A stretch of 64,000 nt of DNA, taken from DASSKA01 sp963839365. Its GTDB lineage: Bacteria > Actinomycetota > Actinomycetes > Propionibacteriales > Nocardioidaceae. The notes below the pieces were generated by a model. That model worked only from the letters and a program-made list of their open reading frames with translations, was not told where the DNA came from and searched no databases. Position numbers and translations under genes: made by a program. Positions 16,294 to 26,500 of the stretch are shown in pieces (positions within the stretch are counted from its first letter, which is position 1; each line of letters begins with the position of its first letter). The stretch covers positions 62,001-126,000 of the forward strand of contig CAWIUT010000003.1 of assembly GCA_963839365.1 (NCBI GenBank), read 5' to 3'.

Positions 16294-18819
16294 TCATGTC
16301 TGGTCCTGGAGGGTGGCGAGAACCTCGTCGAGCTCGTCGGGCTTGACCAGCACGTCGCGAGCCTTCGACCCCTCGCTGGGGCCGACCACACCGCGGCTCT
16401 CCAAGATGTCCATCAACCGGCCGGCCTTGGCGAAGCCGACCCGCAGCTTGCGTTGCAGCATCGACGTGGAGCCGAACTGGGTGGAGACCACCAGCTCGAC
16501 CGCCTGGACGACCAGCTCCAGGTCGTCGCCGATGTCGTCGTCGAGCTCCCGCTTGGACTGCGCCGGCGCGGTGACGTCCTCGCGGTAGGTCGGCGTGAGC
16601 TGCTGCTTGCAGTGCTCGACCACCTCGTGGATCTCGGCCTCGGTGACCCAGGAGCCCTGGACGCGGACCGGCTTGTTCGCGCCCATCGGCAGGAACAGCC
16701 CGTCGCCCTGTCCGACCAGCTTCTCCGCACCCGGCTGGTCGAGGATGACCCGGCTGTCGGCCAGCGAGGAGGTGGCGAATGCCAGCCGCGAGGGCACGTT
16801 GGCCTTGATCAGACCGGTCACCACGTCGACCGACGGGCGCTGCGTGGCCAGGATCAGGTGGATGCCCGCGGCGCGCGCCAGCTGGGTGATCCGGACAACC
16901 GCGTCCTCGACGTCGCGCGGGGCGACCATCATCAGGTCGGCGAGCTCGTCGACGACCACCGTCAGGTACGGGTACGGCGCGAGCACCCGCTCGCTGCCGG
17001 CAGGTGGCTGCACCTTGCCGGCCCGGACCGCCTTGTTGAAGTCGTCGATGTGCCGGAACCCGAACGCCGCCAGGTCGTCGTAGCGCATGTCCATCTCGCG
17101 CACGACCCACTGCAGCGCCTCGGCGGCCTTCTTCGGATTGGTGATGATCGGGGTGATCAGGTGGGGCACGCCCTCGTAGACGTTCAGCTCCACCCGCTTG
17201 GGGTCGACCAGGATCATCCGCACCTCGTCGGGCGTGGACCGCATCAGGAGCGAGGTGATCATCGAGTTGACGAAGCTGGACTTGCCGGAGCCGGTGGCGC
17301 CGGCCACCAGCAGGTGCGGCATCTTCGCCAGGTTGGCGACCACGAAGCCGCCCTCCACGTCCTTGCCCAGCCCGACGATCATCGGGTGGTGGTCGTTGCG
17401 GGCGTTGCTGGAGCGCAGCACGTCGCCGAGGGAGACGATCTCCTTGTCGCTGTTGGGGATCTCGATACCGATGGCCGACTTGCCGGGGATCGGGGACAGG
17501 ATCCGCACGTCCGCCGAGGCGACCGCGTAGGCGATGTTCTTGCCGAGCGCAGTGACCTTCTCGACCTTCACCGCGGGACCGAGCTCGACCTCGTAGCGGG
17601 TAACGGTCGGGCCGCGCGTGTACCCGGTGACCTGGGCGTCGATCTCGAACTGGTCGAGCACCTCGGTGAGCCGGTTGACCACGTCGTCGGAGGCCTTGGA
17701 GCGCGCTTTGTGCGGGCTGCCCGGCTTCAGCAGGCCACCGCCCGGCAGCGCGTAGGTGACGTCGCCGGACAGCGCCAACTGCTCCACCCGGGCCGGCAGC
17801 GGGCTGTGCTGGGGAGGCTCGAGCTCCGCCTTCTCCTCCGCGGCAGGCTCCGTGCCACCGGCCGGACCCGCCTTCTTCTTCTTGCCCAGCTCGCGTCCTT
17901 CGAGCACCGGGCTGTCGTAGGGGCGCTCGCCGGACTCGGCGTCGTCGTACACCGCCACCCGACGCCGCGGCCGGCTCCGCTTGGTCTTCGCCGGCGGCGC
18001 CTCGGGCTCGGTCGGCTCCGGCGGGGTCCGGCCGAGGAGCCGGTCCCGCAACGCGGCAAGCCGCTCGGGGATCTGGTACACCGGCGTGCCGGTGACCACC
18101 AGTACGCCGAACACCGCGAGCAGCACCAGCAGCGGCGCCACCACGATGCTGCTGCGCAGCAGGTCCATCAGCAAGGTGGCGACCACGAAGCCGAGCGCGC
18201 CCCCGGCGTGCTCCAGGGCCTCGATCTGGCCATGGTTCGGGGCGGGCATCCCGTTGGCGACCTCGACCAGACCGAGCACGCCGAGCAGCAGCGCCGTCCA
18301 GCCGATCGCCTGCCGGCCGGCGGGCCCGTTGCTCTCCGGGTTGCGCAGGTTGCGCCAGGCGACGAAGCAGAGCAGCAGGGGGACGATCCAGGCCACCAGC
18401 CCGACGGACCCGGCGACCACGATGCGCACGAAGCGACCCAGCCCGCCGGGCAGCTGCCACCACACCGCGGCGGCCACCACCACCGCCGAGCCGATCAGGA
18501 AAAGTCCGGCTCCGTCGCGCCGGTGCTCCGGCTCGAGCTCCGCGGCGGAGTGCCCCACCTTGCGGACCGCACCGCCGACCAGGTGGGCCAGCCCGAGCCA
18601 GACGCCGCGCAGCACGGTGACCGCGCCGGTCAGCAAGGCGCCGAAAAGGGTCGACACGGGGCCAGGCCCGTTACGCACCGCCCTCGGCGCCGGTCGTCTG
18701 CTCGACGAGCGGCGCGAGGAGGTCCTGCGGGTCTGGCTGCCGGACGACCGGCTCCTCGAAGAAGCCGAACGGGTCCGGCTTGTTCGCGACGCCGGTGGGG
18801 AAGACGTACGGGTCGCCAT
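16294..18819 (-). CDS. ftsK: DNA translocase FtsK/SpoIIIE
   Basis: About 841 residues (start ATG 18819; GTG 18828 is an alternative). The N-terminus is Ser/Arg-rich and basic. It is followed by four to five transmembrane segments (residues about 100-250), a charged linker, and the motor. In the motor, Walker A is GATGSGKSSFVNSMI near residue 505 and Walker B-like ILVDPKRVE follows. The C-terminal gamma winged-helix (MLQRKLRVGFAKAGRLMDIL) recognises polar DNA sequences that direct translocation toward the terminus. It acts at the septum to clear and resolve chromosomes. It heads the leftward ftsK-rodZ-rimO-pgsA block and is divergent from a small membrane-protein gene. Confidence 0.94.
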   Translation of the reverse strand: MATRTSSPPASRTSRTRSASSRSRSSGSQTRRTSSRRSSSRRPAPRAVRNGPGPVSTLFGALLTGAVTVLRGVWLGLAHLVGGAVRKVGHSAAELEPEHRRDGAGLFLIGSAVVVAAAVWWQLPGGLGRFVRIVVAGSVGLVAWIVPLLLCFVAWRNLRNPESNGPAGRQAIGWTALLLGVLGLVEVANGMPAPNHGQIEALEHAGGALGFVVATLLMDLLRSSIVVAPLLVLLAVFGVLVVTGTPVYQIPERLAALRDRLLGRTPPEPTEPEAPPAKTKRSRPRRRVAVYDDAESGERPYDSPVLEGRELGKKKKAGPAGGTEPAAEEKAELEPPQHSPLPARVEQLALSGDVTYALPGGGLLKPGSPHKARSKASDDVVNRLTEVLDQFEIDAQVTGYTRGPTVTRYEVELGPAVKVEKVTALGKNIAYAVASADVRILSPIPGKSAIGIEIPNSDKEIVSLGDVLRSSNARNDHHPMIVGLGKDVEGGFVVANLAKMPHLLVAGATGSGKSSFVNSMITSLLMRSTPDEVRMILVDPKRVELNVYEGVPHLITPIITNPKKAAEALQWVVREMDMRYDDLAAFGFRHIDDFNKAVRAGKVQPPAGSERVLAPYPYLTVVVDELADLMMVAPRDVEDAVVRITQLARAAGIHLILATQRPSVDVVTGLIKANVPSRLAFATSSLADSRVILDQPGAEKLVGQGDGLFLPMGANKPVRVQGSWVTEAEIHEVVEHCKQQLTPTYREDVTAPAQSKRELDDDIGDDLELVVQAVELVVSTQFGSTSMLQRKLRVGFAKAGRLMDILESRGVVGPSEGSKARDVLVKPDELDEVLATLQDQT

Positions 18820-18992
18820 GCTGACCACCCTAGGGGAATGTCACATCAGCCACACGTTTCACACGCCGACCGGCTCCCCGGTCCCGCTCAGGGTTGTCCG
18901 GACCGGGAAACGGGTACAGGCCCAGTCGCAGGCATCAACTGCCCGTGCGACGACAGGGGACGCGGGCGTGCTGCAGGAACGAGGTGGAGAAC

Positions 18993-19652
18993 ATGTCCGC
19001 AACTCAGCATGTACCCATGGCCAACCGCTTCCGGGTACGACGCAGCAGGGGCGCCGTCAGCGGGCTCGCGCTGGTCCTCCTGGGGATCTGGGGCGCGCTG
19101 ATCTGCTTCATCGGCCCGATCTTCCACTACGCCTACTCCCCCGCGACGGCCTGGACCTACACCAACGGCCGGCTGTGGCTGGAGATCCTTCCCGGCGCCG
19201 CCACCGTGGTGGCCGGCCTGATCCTGCTCGGGAGCACGAACCGGCTCACCGGGCTGTTCGCCGGCTGGCTGGCCGCCGCAGCGGGGGCCTGGTTCGTGGT
19301 CGGCCCGATCCTGAGCACGCTGTGGACGGTGCACACGCCGGCGGCCGGTGTGCCGGTCGGGGTCTCGACGGTCCAGCGCGTGGTCGAGCAGATCGGCTTC
19401 TTCGCCGGTCTCGGCGTGGTGATCACGTTCTTCGCCGCCCTGGCGGTGGGCCGGATGTCCGTGCTCGGGGTGCGCGACGTGACCCCCACCGACGAGGAGC
19501 GCCGTCTCGAGGCCGAGCGGCACGCCGAGCGTGAGCGCGAGCTCGAGGAGCGTGCGGAGCGCGAGCACACCGAGGAGCACCCCGACGAGCACGCCCGGGA
19601 GGGCGAGCACCACGTGCACCGGGCCGACCCGGTCGAGGCCGAGCGCAGCTAG
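18993..19652 (+). CDS. Small four-helix membrane protein with charged C-terminal tail
   Basis: A 219-residue protein of unknown function. It has four hydrophobic segments: about residues 24-44, 60-80, 85-108 and 126-148. A long highly charged tail follows, rich in Glu, Arg and His (ERRLEAERHAERERELEERA and further), likely to form a helix or coiled coil in the cytoplasm. The ATG has GGTGGAG a few bases upstream. It is divergent from ftsK and its stop overlaps the stop of the convergent M56 peptidase gene by four bases. Similar proteins are common in actinobacteria without assigned roles. No enzymatic motif is visible. Confidence 0.7.
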   Translation: MSATQHVPMANRFRVRRSRGAVSGLALVLLGIWGALICFIGPIFHYAYSPATAWTYTNGRLWLEILPGAATVVAGLILLGSTNRLTGLFAGWLAAAAGAWFVVGPILSTLWTVHTPAAGVPVGVSTVQRVVEQIGFFAGLGVVITFFAALAVGRMSVLGVRDVTPTDEERRLEAERHAERERELEERAEREHTEEHPDEHAREGEHHVHRADPVEAERS

Positions 19653-20542
19653 GCCAGCGAGGCCAGCCAGGGCCAGGCGACGAAGACCGTCGGGAGCACG
19701 ACGACCGCGACTGCCGTCGCCAGCTGTGCGGCCGCCAGCAGCCGGTGCGGCCTCTCGTCCCTGATCAGCTCGAGGCGGGCGAGCAGGGACGCGGGGCCGC
19801 CCGCGGCCCCCAGCGCGGTGCCCGACTCCAGGGGCGGGCCGGCCCCCTCGACGAGCGCGGCCAGCGCCCGGGCCAGCGGCCTCGGGCCGGCCGTTCGGCG
19901 CGCGGCCCGGTCGGCGAGCACCTCCACGAGCAACCGCACCTCGGCCAGCGCGGCGGCGCTGGACACCACGCGCGGGAAGGCCTCGTGCAGCACCGTGAAC
20001 GCCTCGAGCACCAGGTCGTGCCGGGCCCGCAGGTGCGCCCGCTCGTGGGCGAGCACGGCCTCGAGCTCGTCGTCCCGCAGCACCTGCCGGGCGCCGTGCG
20101 AGACCACCACCCGGGAGCGCTGCACCCCGGGCAGGCAGTAGGCCAGCGGCGCGTCGTGCTCCAGCACCCGGATCCCCGCCTCCTCCGAGGCGAGCAGGTC
20201 CAGCATCTGCCGGTGCCGGCGGCGGGCGGCGCGGATCCGGGTGCCCACCTGGTGCCCGCGCAGCAGCAGCCGCCCCAGCACGGTGGCCGTCAGCGCCAGC
20301 GCGAGCGCCGCCACGGCGTACCACAACCGGGCGCGGTGCGGGCCGAGCGCGGAGCCGGTGACCAGCGACAGCCCGGCCCCCAGCGCGGCGAGCACCGCCG
20401 CGAGCGCGACGGCCTGCCACAGCACCATCGCCGAGCGCGGCGCGCGGCGCAGCAGGGGTGCACGGGCCAGCAGCCAGGGCGCCGGCCCGCACAGCAGCCC
20501 GGCCAGCGCTGAGAGCACTCCGCTGGTGATCGGGGTGGTCAT
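19649..20542 (-). CDS. M56-family membrane metallopeptidase (BlaR1/MecR1-like, without sensor domain)
   Basis: A 297-residue integral membrane protein with hydrophobic segments near residues 5-25, 38-60, 72-93 and at the C-terminus (TAVAVVVLPTVFVAWPWL). The zinc-peptidase motif HERAH lies in DELEAVLAHERAHLRARHD near residue 167, with a downstream Glu (LLVEVLADRAA) that could be the third ligand. Staphylococcal BlaR1/MecR1 also carry a C-terminal penicillin sensor, which is missing here. This short form is the usual actinobacterial partner of BlaI-type repressors and is presumed to cleave the repressor on a membrane or redox signal. It lies eight bases after the BlaI-like stop, in the same operon. 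Confidence 0.87.
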   Translation of the reverse strand: MTTPITSGVLSALAGLLCGPAPWLLARAPLLRRAPRSAMVLWQAVALAAVLAALGAGLSLVTGSALGPHRARLWYAVAALALALTATVLGRLLLRGHQVGTRIRAARRRHRQMLDLLASEEAGIRVLEHDAPLAYCLPGVQRSRVVVSHGARQVLRDDELEAVLAHERAHLRARHDLVLEAFTVLHEAFPRVVSSAAALAEVRLLVEVLADRAARRTAGPRPLARALAALVEGAGPPLESGTALGAAGGPASLLARLELIRDERPHRLLAAAQLATAVAVVVLPTVFVAWPWLASLA

Positions 20543-20550
20543 GCCCGGGG

Positions 20551-20931
20551 TCAGTCGTCGCCGAAGGCAGCCAGCGCCTCACGGAGCGCGGCCCGCTCCT
20601 CGCCGGTGGCCTCCCCGACGAACGCGACGAGTGCGGTGCGCCGGTCGTCGACGGCGAACTCCTCGAGTGCCTCGCGCATCAGGTCCGCGGTCATCGCCTC
20701 CCGGGACGCCGCAGCCCGGTAGCGGTAGGCCCGGCCGTCGCGCTGCTGGCTGACCAGCCCCTTCTTGGCCAGCCGGTCCAGCACCGTCATCACCGTGGTG
20801 TAGGCGATGTCCCGCTCACCGGCCAGCGCCTCGTGCACCTCGCGGACGGTGAACCACGAGTCGGCGTCCGCGGTCCACAGCCGGTCCAGCACCGCTCGCT
20901 CCAGCTCACCCGTTCGGGACGTTCGCGCCAT
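20551..20931 (-). CDS. BlaI/MecI/CopY-family transcriptional repressor
   Basis: A 126-residue winged-helix repressor. The DNA-binding part includes WFTVREVHEALAGERDIAYT and TVMTVLDRLAKKGLVSQQRD, the family signature with the T-V-M recognition helix. The C-terminal helices (MREALEEFAVDDRRTALVAF) form the dimer and hold the usual proteolysis site. It is co-transcribed with the M56 peptidase. The intergenic region in front of it holds TACTAC/GTAGTA half-sites resembling BlaI operators, and cydA lies divergently on the other side. Inference: it represses itself and possibly the cyd genes. Confidence 0.9.
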   Translation of the reverse strand: MARTSRTGELERAVLDRLWTADADSWFTVREVHEALAGERDIAYTTVMTVLDRLAKKGLVSQQRDGRAYRYRAAASREAMTADLMREALEEFAVDDRRTALVAFVGEATGEERAALREALAAFGDD

Positions 20932-20963
20932 GGGGTCGAGTCTAAAGCCCCTGCGCGACCGAT

Positions 20964-20997
20964 TACTACCTGATGTAGTATCTACGACGGTTTGTAG
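20964..20997. promoter_or_regulatory. BlaI-type operator candidates between blaI-like gene and cydA
   Basis: TACTAC-CTGAT-GTAGTA (20964-20980) is a perfect palindrome. A second, weaker copy, CTACGA-N4-TTGTAG (20982-20997), follows directly. BlaI-family repressors bind TACTA/GTAGTA-type dyads. The pair occupies the 86-base gap between divergent starts at 20931 and 21018, where promoters for both must lie. It is AT-rich compared with its surroundings, as expected of a promoter. Confidence 0.65.
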
Positions 20998-21017
20998 TAG
21001 CGCTCGAGAGGACCGCT

Positions 21018-22460
21018 GTGGACGTCGTCGACATCGCCAGGTGGCAGTTCGGGATCATCACCGTGTACCACTTCCTGTTCGTGCCGGTGACCATCGGGCT
21101 GTCGGCCATCGTGGCCGGCTTCGAGACCGCGTGGCTGCGCACCAAGCGCGAGCAGTACCTCCGGCTGACAAAGTTCTTCGGCAAGCTGTTCTTGATCAAC
21201 TTCGCCATCGGCGTGGTCACCGGGATCGTGCAGGAGTTCCAGTTCGGCATGAACTGGTCGGACTACTCGCGGTTCGTCGGCGACGTGTTCGGGGCCCCGC
21301 TCGCGATCGAGGGGCTGCTCGCGTTCTTCTTGGAGTCCACCTTCCTGGGGCTGTGGATCTTCGGCTGGGACAAGCTGCCCCGGGCGCTGCACGCCGGCTG
21401 CATGTGGGTGGTGCACCTCGGCACCCTGCTGTCGGCGTACTTCATCCTGGCCGCCAACTCCTGGATGCAGCACCCGGTCGGCTACCGCTACAACCCGCAC
21501 ACCGGCCGGGCCGAGCTCACCGACTTCTGGGCGGTGCTGTTCAACAAGGTGCAGCTGGCGACCTTCCCCCACACCATCACCGCCTGCTACATGACCGGCG
21601 GTGCGTTCGTGCTGGGCATCGCCTTCTGGCTGATGAAGCGCAGGCGCACCCCCGACGCGGACCGGCCGATGTACCGCACCGCGGTCCGACTCGGGGCCGT
21701 GGTCGCGCTGGTCGCCGGGCTCGGCGTCGCGGTCACCGGCGACCACCAGGGCAAGGTGATGACCGAGGTGCAGCCGATGAAGATGGCCGCCGCCGAGGCG
21801 CTCTACCACACCGAGAAGCCGGCCAGCTTCTCGCTGTTCACGGTCGGCACCCTCGACGGGTCGCGCGAGACGTTCGCGGTCAAGGTGCCGCACGTGCTGT
21901 CCTTCCTGGCCACCGGCACCTGGGACGGCAAGGTGCAAGGCATCGACCAGCTGCGCGCACGCTACGAGAAGACCTACGGGCAGGACCCGGGCGCGAAGTA
22001 CTACTCCGCCAGTGGCTACGCCCCGATCATCCCGGTCACCTACTGGACGTTCCGGCTGATGATCGGCATGGGCGTGCTGGCCGCCGCAGCCGGCGCGGTG
22101 ATCCTCTGGGTGACCCGCAAGGGGAAGATCCCGCGGCACCGGGCCTGGGCCTGGCTGGCGGTCGCCGTGCCGCTGCTGCCGCTGCTGGCCAACAGCTTCG
22201 GCTGGATCTTCACCGAGATGGGCCGCCAGCCCTGGGTGGTGTTCGGGCTGATGACGACCGTCAACGCCGTCTCGCCCGGGGTGAGCGTCGCCGAGGCGAT
22301 GACCTCGGTGGTCGCGCTGACCCTGGTCTACGCCGTGCTGATGGTGATCGAGCTGGGCCTGATGCTCAGCTACGTGCGCCGCGGAGCGGAGAAGTTCGAG
22401 GAGCCCCCGGACCCCAAGCGTGGGGCACCCACGGACGAGCCGATGGCCTTCGCCTACTGA
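21018..22460 (+). CDS. cydA: Cytochrome bd ubiquinol/menaquinol oxidase subunit I
   Basis: A 480-residue membrane subunit that oxidises quinol and carries the three haems. Visible landmarks are H18 in ITVYHFLF (haem b595 ligand position), E98 and E106 in LAIEGLLAFFLEST (b595/d region and proton path) and H185 in TFPHTITACYMTGGAF (haem b558). Length is shorter than the E. coli protein, consistent with a short quinol-binding loop. The GTG start at 21018 has GAGAGGA upstream. It is the first gene of cydA-cydB-cydDC and is divergent from the BlaI-like gene across an operator-like region. Bd oxidase works at low oxygen and resists nitric oxide and sulfide. Confidence 0.95.
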   Translation: MDVVDIARWQFGIITVYHFLFVPVTIGLSAIVAGFETAWLRTKREQYLRLTKFFGKLFLINFAIGVVTGIVQEFQFGMNWSDYSRFVGDVFGAPLAIEGLLAFFLESTFLGLWIFGWDKLPRALHAGCMWVVHLGTLLSAYFILAANSWMQHPVGYRYNPHTGRAELTDFWAVLFNKVQLATFPHTITACYMTGGAFVLGIAFWLMKRRRTPDADRPMYRTAVRLGAVVALVAGLGVAVTGDHQGKVMTEVQPMKMAAAEALYHTEKPASFSLFTVGTLDGSRETFAVKVPHVLSFLATGTWDGKVQGIDQLRARYEKTYGQDPGAKYYSASGYAPIIPVTYWTFRLMIGMGVLAAAAGAVILWVTRKGKIPRHRAWAWLAVAVPLLPLLANSFGWIFTEMGRQPWVVFGLMTTVNAVSPGVSVAEAMTSVVALTLVYAVLMVIELGLMLSYVRRGAEKFEEPPDPKRGAPTDEPMAFAY

Positions 22461-22487
22461 TTCCTGCTACCTGGGACGGGACGACTC

Positions 22488-23516
22488 ATGGAACTCACCA
22501 CAGTCTGGTTCACGCTGATCGCCGTGCTCTGGATCGGCTACTTCTGCCTGGAGGGCTTCGACTTCGGCGTCGGCATGCTGATGACGCTGCTGTCGCGGGA
22601 CGAGACCGAGCGACGGGTGATGATGAACACCGTCGGCCCGGTCTGGGACGGCAACGAGGTCTGGGTGCTGGTCGCCGGCGGCGCCACGTTCGCCGCGTTC
22701 CCGGAGTGGTACGCCACGCTGTTCAGCGGCTTCTACCTGCCCCTGCTGCTCATCCTGCTCGCGCTGATCGTGCGCGGGCTGGCCTTCGAGTACCGCGGCA
22801 AGCGGAACGACCCGCGCTGGCGCGCACGCTGGGACCTGACCATCTTCGTGGGCTCGCTGGTGCCCGCGCTGCTGTGGGGCGTCGCGTTCGCGAACATCGT
22901 GCACGGCGTGGCGATCAACGCGGACAAGGAGTACGTCGGCGGCACGCTTGCGCTGCTGAACCCGTACGCGCTGCTCGGCGGGGCCACCACGCTCCTGCTG
23001 TTCCTCACCCACGGCGCGATGTTCCTCGCGCTGAAGACCGACGGCGACATCCGGCACCGGGCCCGCCGGCTGAGCGGCTGGCTGGGACTGGGCGCCGCGG
23101 TCGTCGCGGTCGGCTTCTTGACCCTCACCCAGCTCGACACCGGGACCCTGGCCTCCGGCGTGGCGTTCGCGGTAGCCGCGGTGGCCCTGCTGGCCGGGGT
23201 GCTCGCCGCGTGGCGTGGCCGGGAGGGCTGGGCCTTCCTCGGCACGTTCGTGACCATCGCGGTGGCGGTGGCCGGGTTGTTCCTGGCTCTCTTCCCGGAC
23301 GTGATGCCGACGACCCTGGCCGGCGGGGTCTCGTTGACCACCACGAACGCGTCGGCCACGTCGTACACGCTGACGATCATGACCTGGGTCGCGGCGATGT
23401 TCACGCCGCTGGTGCTGCTCTACCAGGGCTGGACCTACTGGGTGTTCCGCAAGCGGATCTCGACCAGGCACATCCCGACCGAACCCGGCCCGCGCGACGT
23501 CGCCGAGGCCGCCTGA
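22488..23516 (+). CDS. cydB: Cytochrome bd oxidase subunit II
   Basis: A 342-residue, eight-to-nine-helix partner of CydA. The N-terminus contains WIGYFCLEGFDFGVGMLMTL and the following NTVGPVWDGNEVWVLVAGGA, both characteristic of CydB. The C-terminal helix MTWVAAMFTPLVLLYQGWTY is also typical. It stabilises the haem subunit and has no haem ligands of its own in the usual model. It follows cydA after 27 bases with a separate Shine-Dalgarno (GGGACGG region). Its stop overlaps the start of cydDC (TGATG). Confidence 0.95.
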   Translation: MELTTVWFTLIAVLWIGYFCLEGFDFGVGMLMTLLSRDETERRVMMNTVGPVWDGNEVWVLVAGGATFAAFPEWYATLFSGFYLPLLLILLALIVRGLAFEYRGKRNDPRWRARWDLTIFVGSLVPALLWGVAFANIVHGVAINADKEYVGGTLALLNPYALLGGATTLLLFLTHGAMFLALKTDGDIRHRARRLSGWLGLGAAVVAVGFLTLTQLDTGTLASGVAFAVAAVALLAGVLAAWRGREGWAFLGTFVTIAVAVAGLFLALFPDVMPTTLAGGVSLTTTNASATSYTLTIMTWVAAMFTPLVLLYQGWTYWVFRKRISTRHIPTEPGPRDVAEAA

Positions 23517-26500
23517 TGAAGCCGCTGGACCCACGGCTGCTCCCCCACCTGGCGCCGGCCCGGTGGCCGCTGGTCGGGGTGCTGGTCGGGGGTGTGCTCT
23601 CGGGAGGTCTCGTCGTGGCGCAGGCGTTCGCGGTGGCCGCCCTGGTCAGCGCGCTGCTGGCCGGGAACCAGGCCACCGCGTGGACGGCCGGCCTCGCGCT
23701 GGCCGGTGTCACCGCCGGCCGGGCGGGGGTCGGCTGGGGGGTGGACGCCTGCGCCGCGCGGGCCTCGGCGAGCGTGACCACCACCCTGCGCCGGCGGCTG
23801 GTGGCCGCCGCGCTCGCGCTGGGGCAGCTCGGCCTGTCCCGCCGGCGCAGCGGCGAGCTGGCGCTGCTCGCCACCCGTGGGGTGGCCGCAGTGGACCCCT
23901 ACCTGACCCGGTACCTGCCCGCGCTGGTGCTGGCCGCGACGCTGCCGCCGTTGACGCTGCTGGCCATTGCGTCCCAGGACCTGCTCAGCGCCGGCATCGT
24001 GCTGCTCACCCTGCCGCTGGTGCCGGTGTTCGCCGCCCTGGTCGGCATGGCCACCCGGGACCGCGCCGAGCAGCAGTGGCGGGTGCTGGCCGGGCTGTCC
24101 GGCCACTTCCTGGACGTGATGCGGGGCCTGCCGACCCTGGTGGTGCACCGGCGCGCCACCGCGCAGGCGGCGTCGATCCGGCGGATCACCGACCGCTACC
24201 GCCGCGCCACCAACCAGACGCTGCGGCTGGCGTTCGCGTCCTCGGCCGTGCTGGAGCTGGTGGCCACCGTCTCGGTGGCGCTCGTCGCGGTGGTGGTCGG
24301 GCTGCGGCTCGCGGCCGGCACGCTGGACCTGCGCACAGCGCTCACCGTGCTGCTGCTGGCCCCGGAGGCGTACTGGCCGCTGCGCCGCGTCGGCGCGGAG
24401 TTTCACGCCGCCGCGGAGGGAACCGCGACGTTCGAGGCCACCGATGCGCTGTTGGCCACGGCGTCCCCGCCTGCCGCACCTGCCGCGGAGGCGCCGGGAG
24501 CCTGCGGACCGGGGAGCGGCATCACCCTGGACGCGGTCAGCGTCTGCTTCCCGGGGCGCAGCGTCCCGGCGCTTGCGGGACTGAGCGGGCACATCCCCGG
24601 GCGCGGGCTGACCGCGGTCACCGGACCGTCCGGGTGCGGGAAGTCCACGCTGCTCTCGGTGCTCACCGCCGAGCTGCCGGTGAGCGGCGGCCACGTGGGC
24701 GTGGGCGGCACCGACCTGGCCGCAGTGGACCGGGAGCAGTGGCAGACGCGGATCGCGTGGCTGCCGCAGCGCCCGTGGTTCCTGCCCGGCACGGTGCGGG
24801 ACAACGTCCGGCTGGGCAACCCGGACGCCGGCGACACCGCGGTGTGGGAGGCGCTGGAACGGGTGGGACTCGGCGAGCGGGTACTCACCCTGCCCGACGG
24901 CCTGGACCAGCTGATCGGCGAGGACGGCCTGGGCCTGTCGGCCGGCGAGCGTGCCCGGCTGGCGCTGGCCCGCGTGGTCGTCGCGGACCGGCCGCTGGTG
25001 CTGCTGGACGAGCCCACCGCCCACCTCGACGAGACGACCGAGCAAGTCATCGCGAGCACCCTGCGCTGGCTGGCCGACCACCGCGCGGTGGTCGTGGTCG
25101 CGCACCGCGCGAGCCTGGTGCGGGCCGCCGACCACGTGCTCGCGCTACCGGCCTCCCCGGGCGCGTCGGCCCCGGCACAGGTCGGCCGGCCCGGCACGCC
25201 CGGTCCCCCGGCGCCCGCGCCGGTGCCCGGGTCTCCCGAGCAGCCGCCACGGGGGCCGTCCTGGACCCGAAGGCCCGGCGTGCGCCTCGCGGCCGGCGCG
25301 CTGCTCGGCGCGCTGGCCGCCGCCTCGGGTGTCGCGCTCACCGCGACCGCCGGCTGGCTGATCGCCCGGGCCGCGCAGCAGCCGCCGGTGCTCACGTTGA
25401 TGGTCGCCATCGTCGCGGTCCGCGCGTTCGGGCTGGCCCGACCGGGGCTGCGCTACGCCGAGCGGCTGGTCTCGCACGACGCCGCGCTGCGGCTTCTGGC
25501 CGAGCGGCGGGCCGCGGTGTACGACGTACTGGTGCCGCTCGTCCCGGGCCGGCTCGGCCGGCAGCGCGGCGACGTGCTGGCCTCCGTCGTCGACGACGTG
25601 GACGCCCTGATGGACAAGCAGCTGCGGGTGCGGGCACCGCTGGCCACCTGCCTGCTGGTGGCAGCGATGTCCGTGGCCTTCGCCGGCTGGGTGCTGCCCG
25701 CCGCCGGGCTGGTCGTCCTCACCGTCCTCGTCGCCGGCGGCGGACTCACGCTGCTGGTCGGCCGGCTCGGGGTGGCCGCCGCCGAGCAGGACGTGGTGAC
25801 CGGCCGCGGGCGGGTCTCCAGCCTGGTGGTGCAGGTCCTCCAGGGGGCGCCGGAGCTGCGGATGTGGCAGGCGGGCGACCGGGTCCTCGACGGGATCGAC
25901 CGGGCCGGCCGCGACTCGGCCCTCGCGGGCCGGCGGTCCGCCCGCGCCGCGGCCACGGGCCGGACGGCCGCCGTGCTCGCCGCTGGCGGCGGGATGCTGG
26001 GGATGGCGAAGGTCGGGCTCACCGGGCTGGCCTCGGGTACCGTCTCGGGACCGATGGTGGCGCTGCTCGTGCTGCTGCCGCTGGCCCTGCTCGAGGTGCT
26101 CACCCCGCTCGCCGACGTGGCCGCGCTGCAGGTGCGCACCCGGGCCGCCGACGCCCGGCTCGCCACGCTGGCCGCCACCGAGCCGGCGGTCGCCGACCCG
26201 GTTGACCCGGCGCCCGCGACCGGGAGCACCGCAACAGCCCTGGACCGGGTGTCCGCGGGCTGGGGCGCGGCTCCGGCACTGCGGGACCTGTCCCTGGACC
26301 TGCCACCCGGCCGGCGGCTCGGCGTGGTGGGACCGTCCGGCAGCGGCAAGAGCACGCTGGCCGCCCTGCTGCTCCGCTTCCTCGACCCGCGGACCGGCGC
26401 GGTGCGGCTGGGCCCGCTGGACCTGCGGCACATCCGGCTCGACGACGTGCACCGCACCGTCGGCCTGGTCGACGACGATCCGCACGTGTTCGCCTCCACC

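Noticed and set aside
12729..16346. Very long rightward open frame of about 1200 codons
   Set aside because: It is the antisense of rimO, the RodZ-like gene and pgsA; composition is Arg/Gly/Pro/His-rich with no domain, as expected for a high-GC shadow frame.
16135..19101. Long rightward open frame opposite ftsK
   Set aside because: Antisense shadow of ftsK; codon pattern follows the leftward gene and the protein has no recognisable domain.
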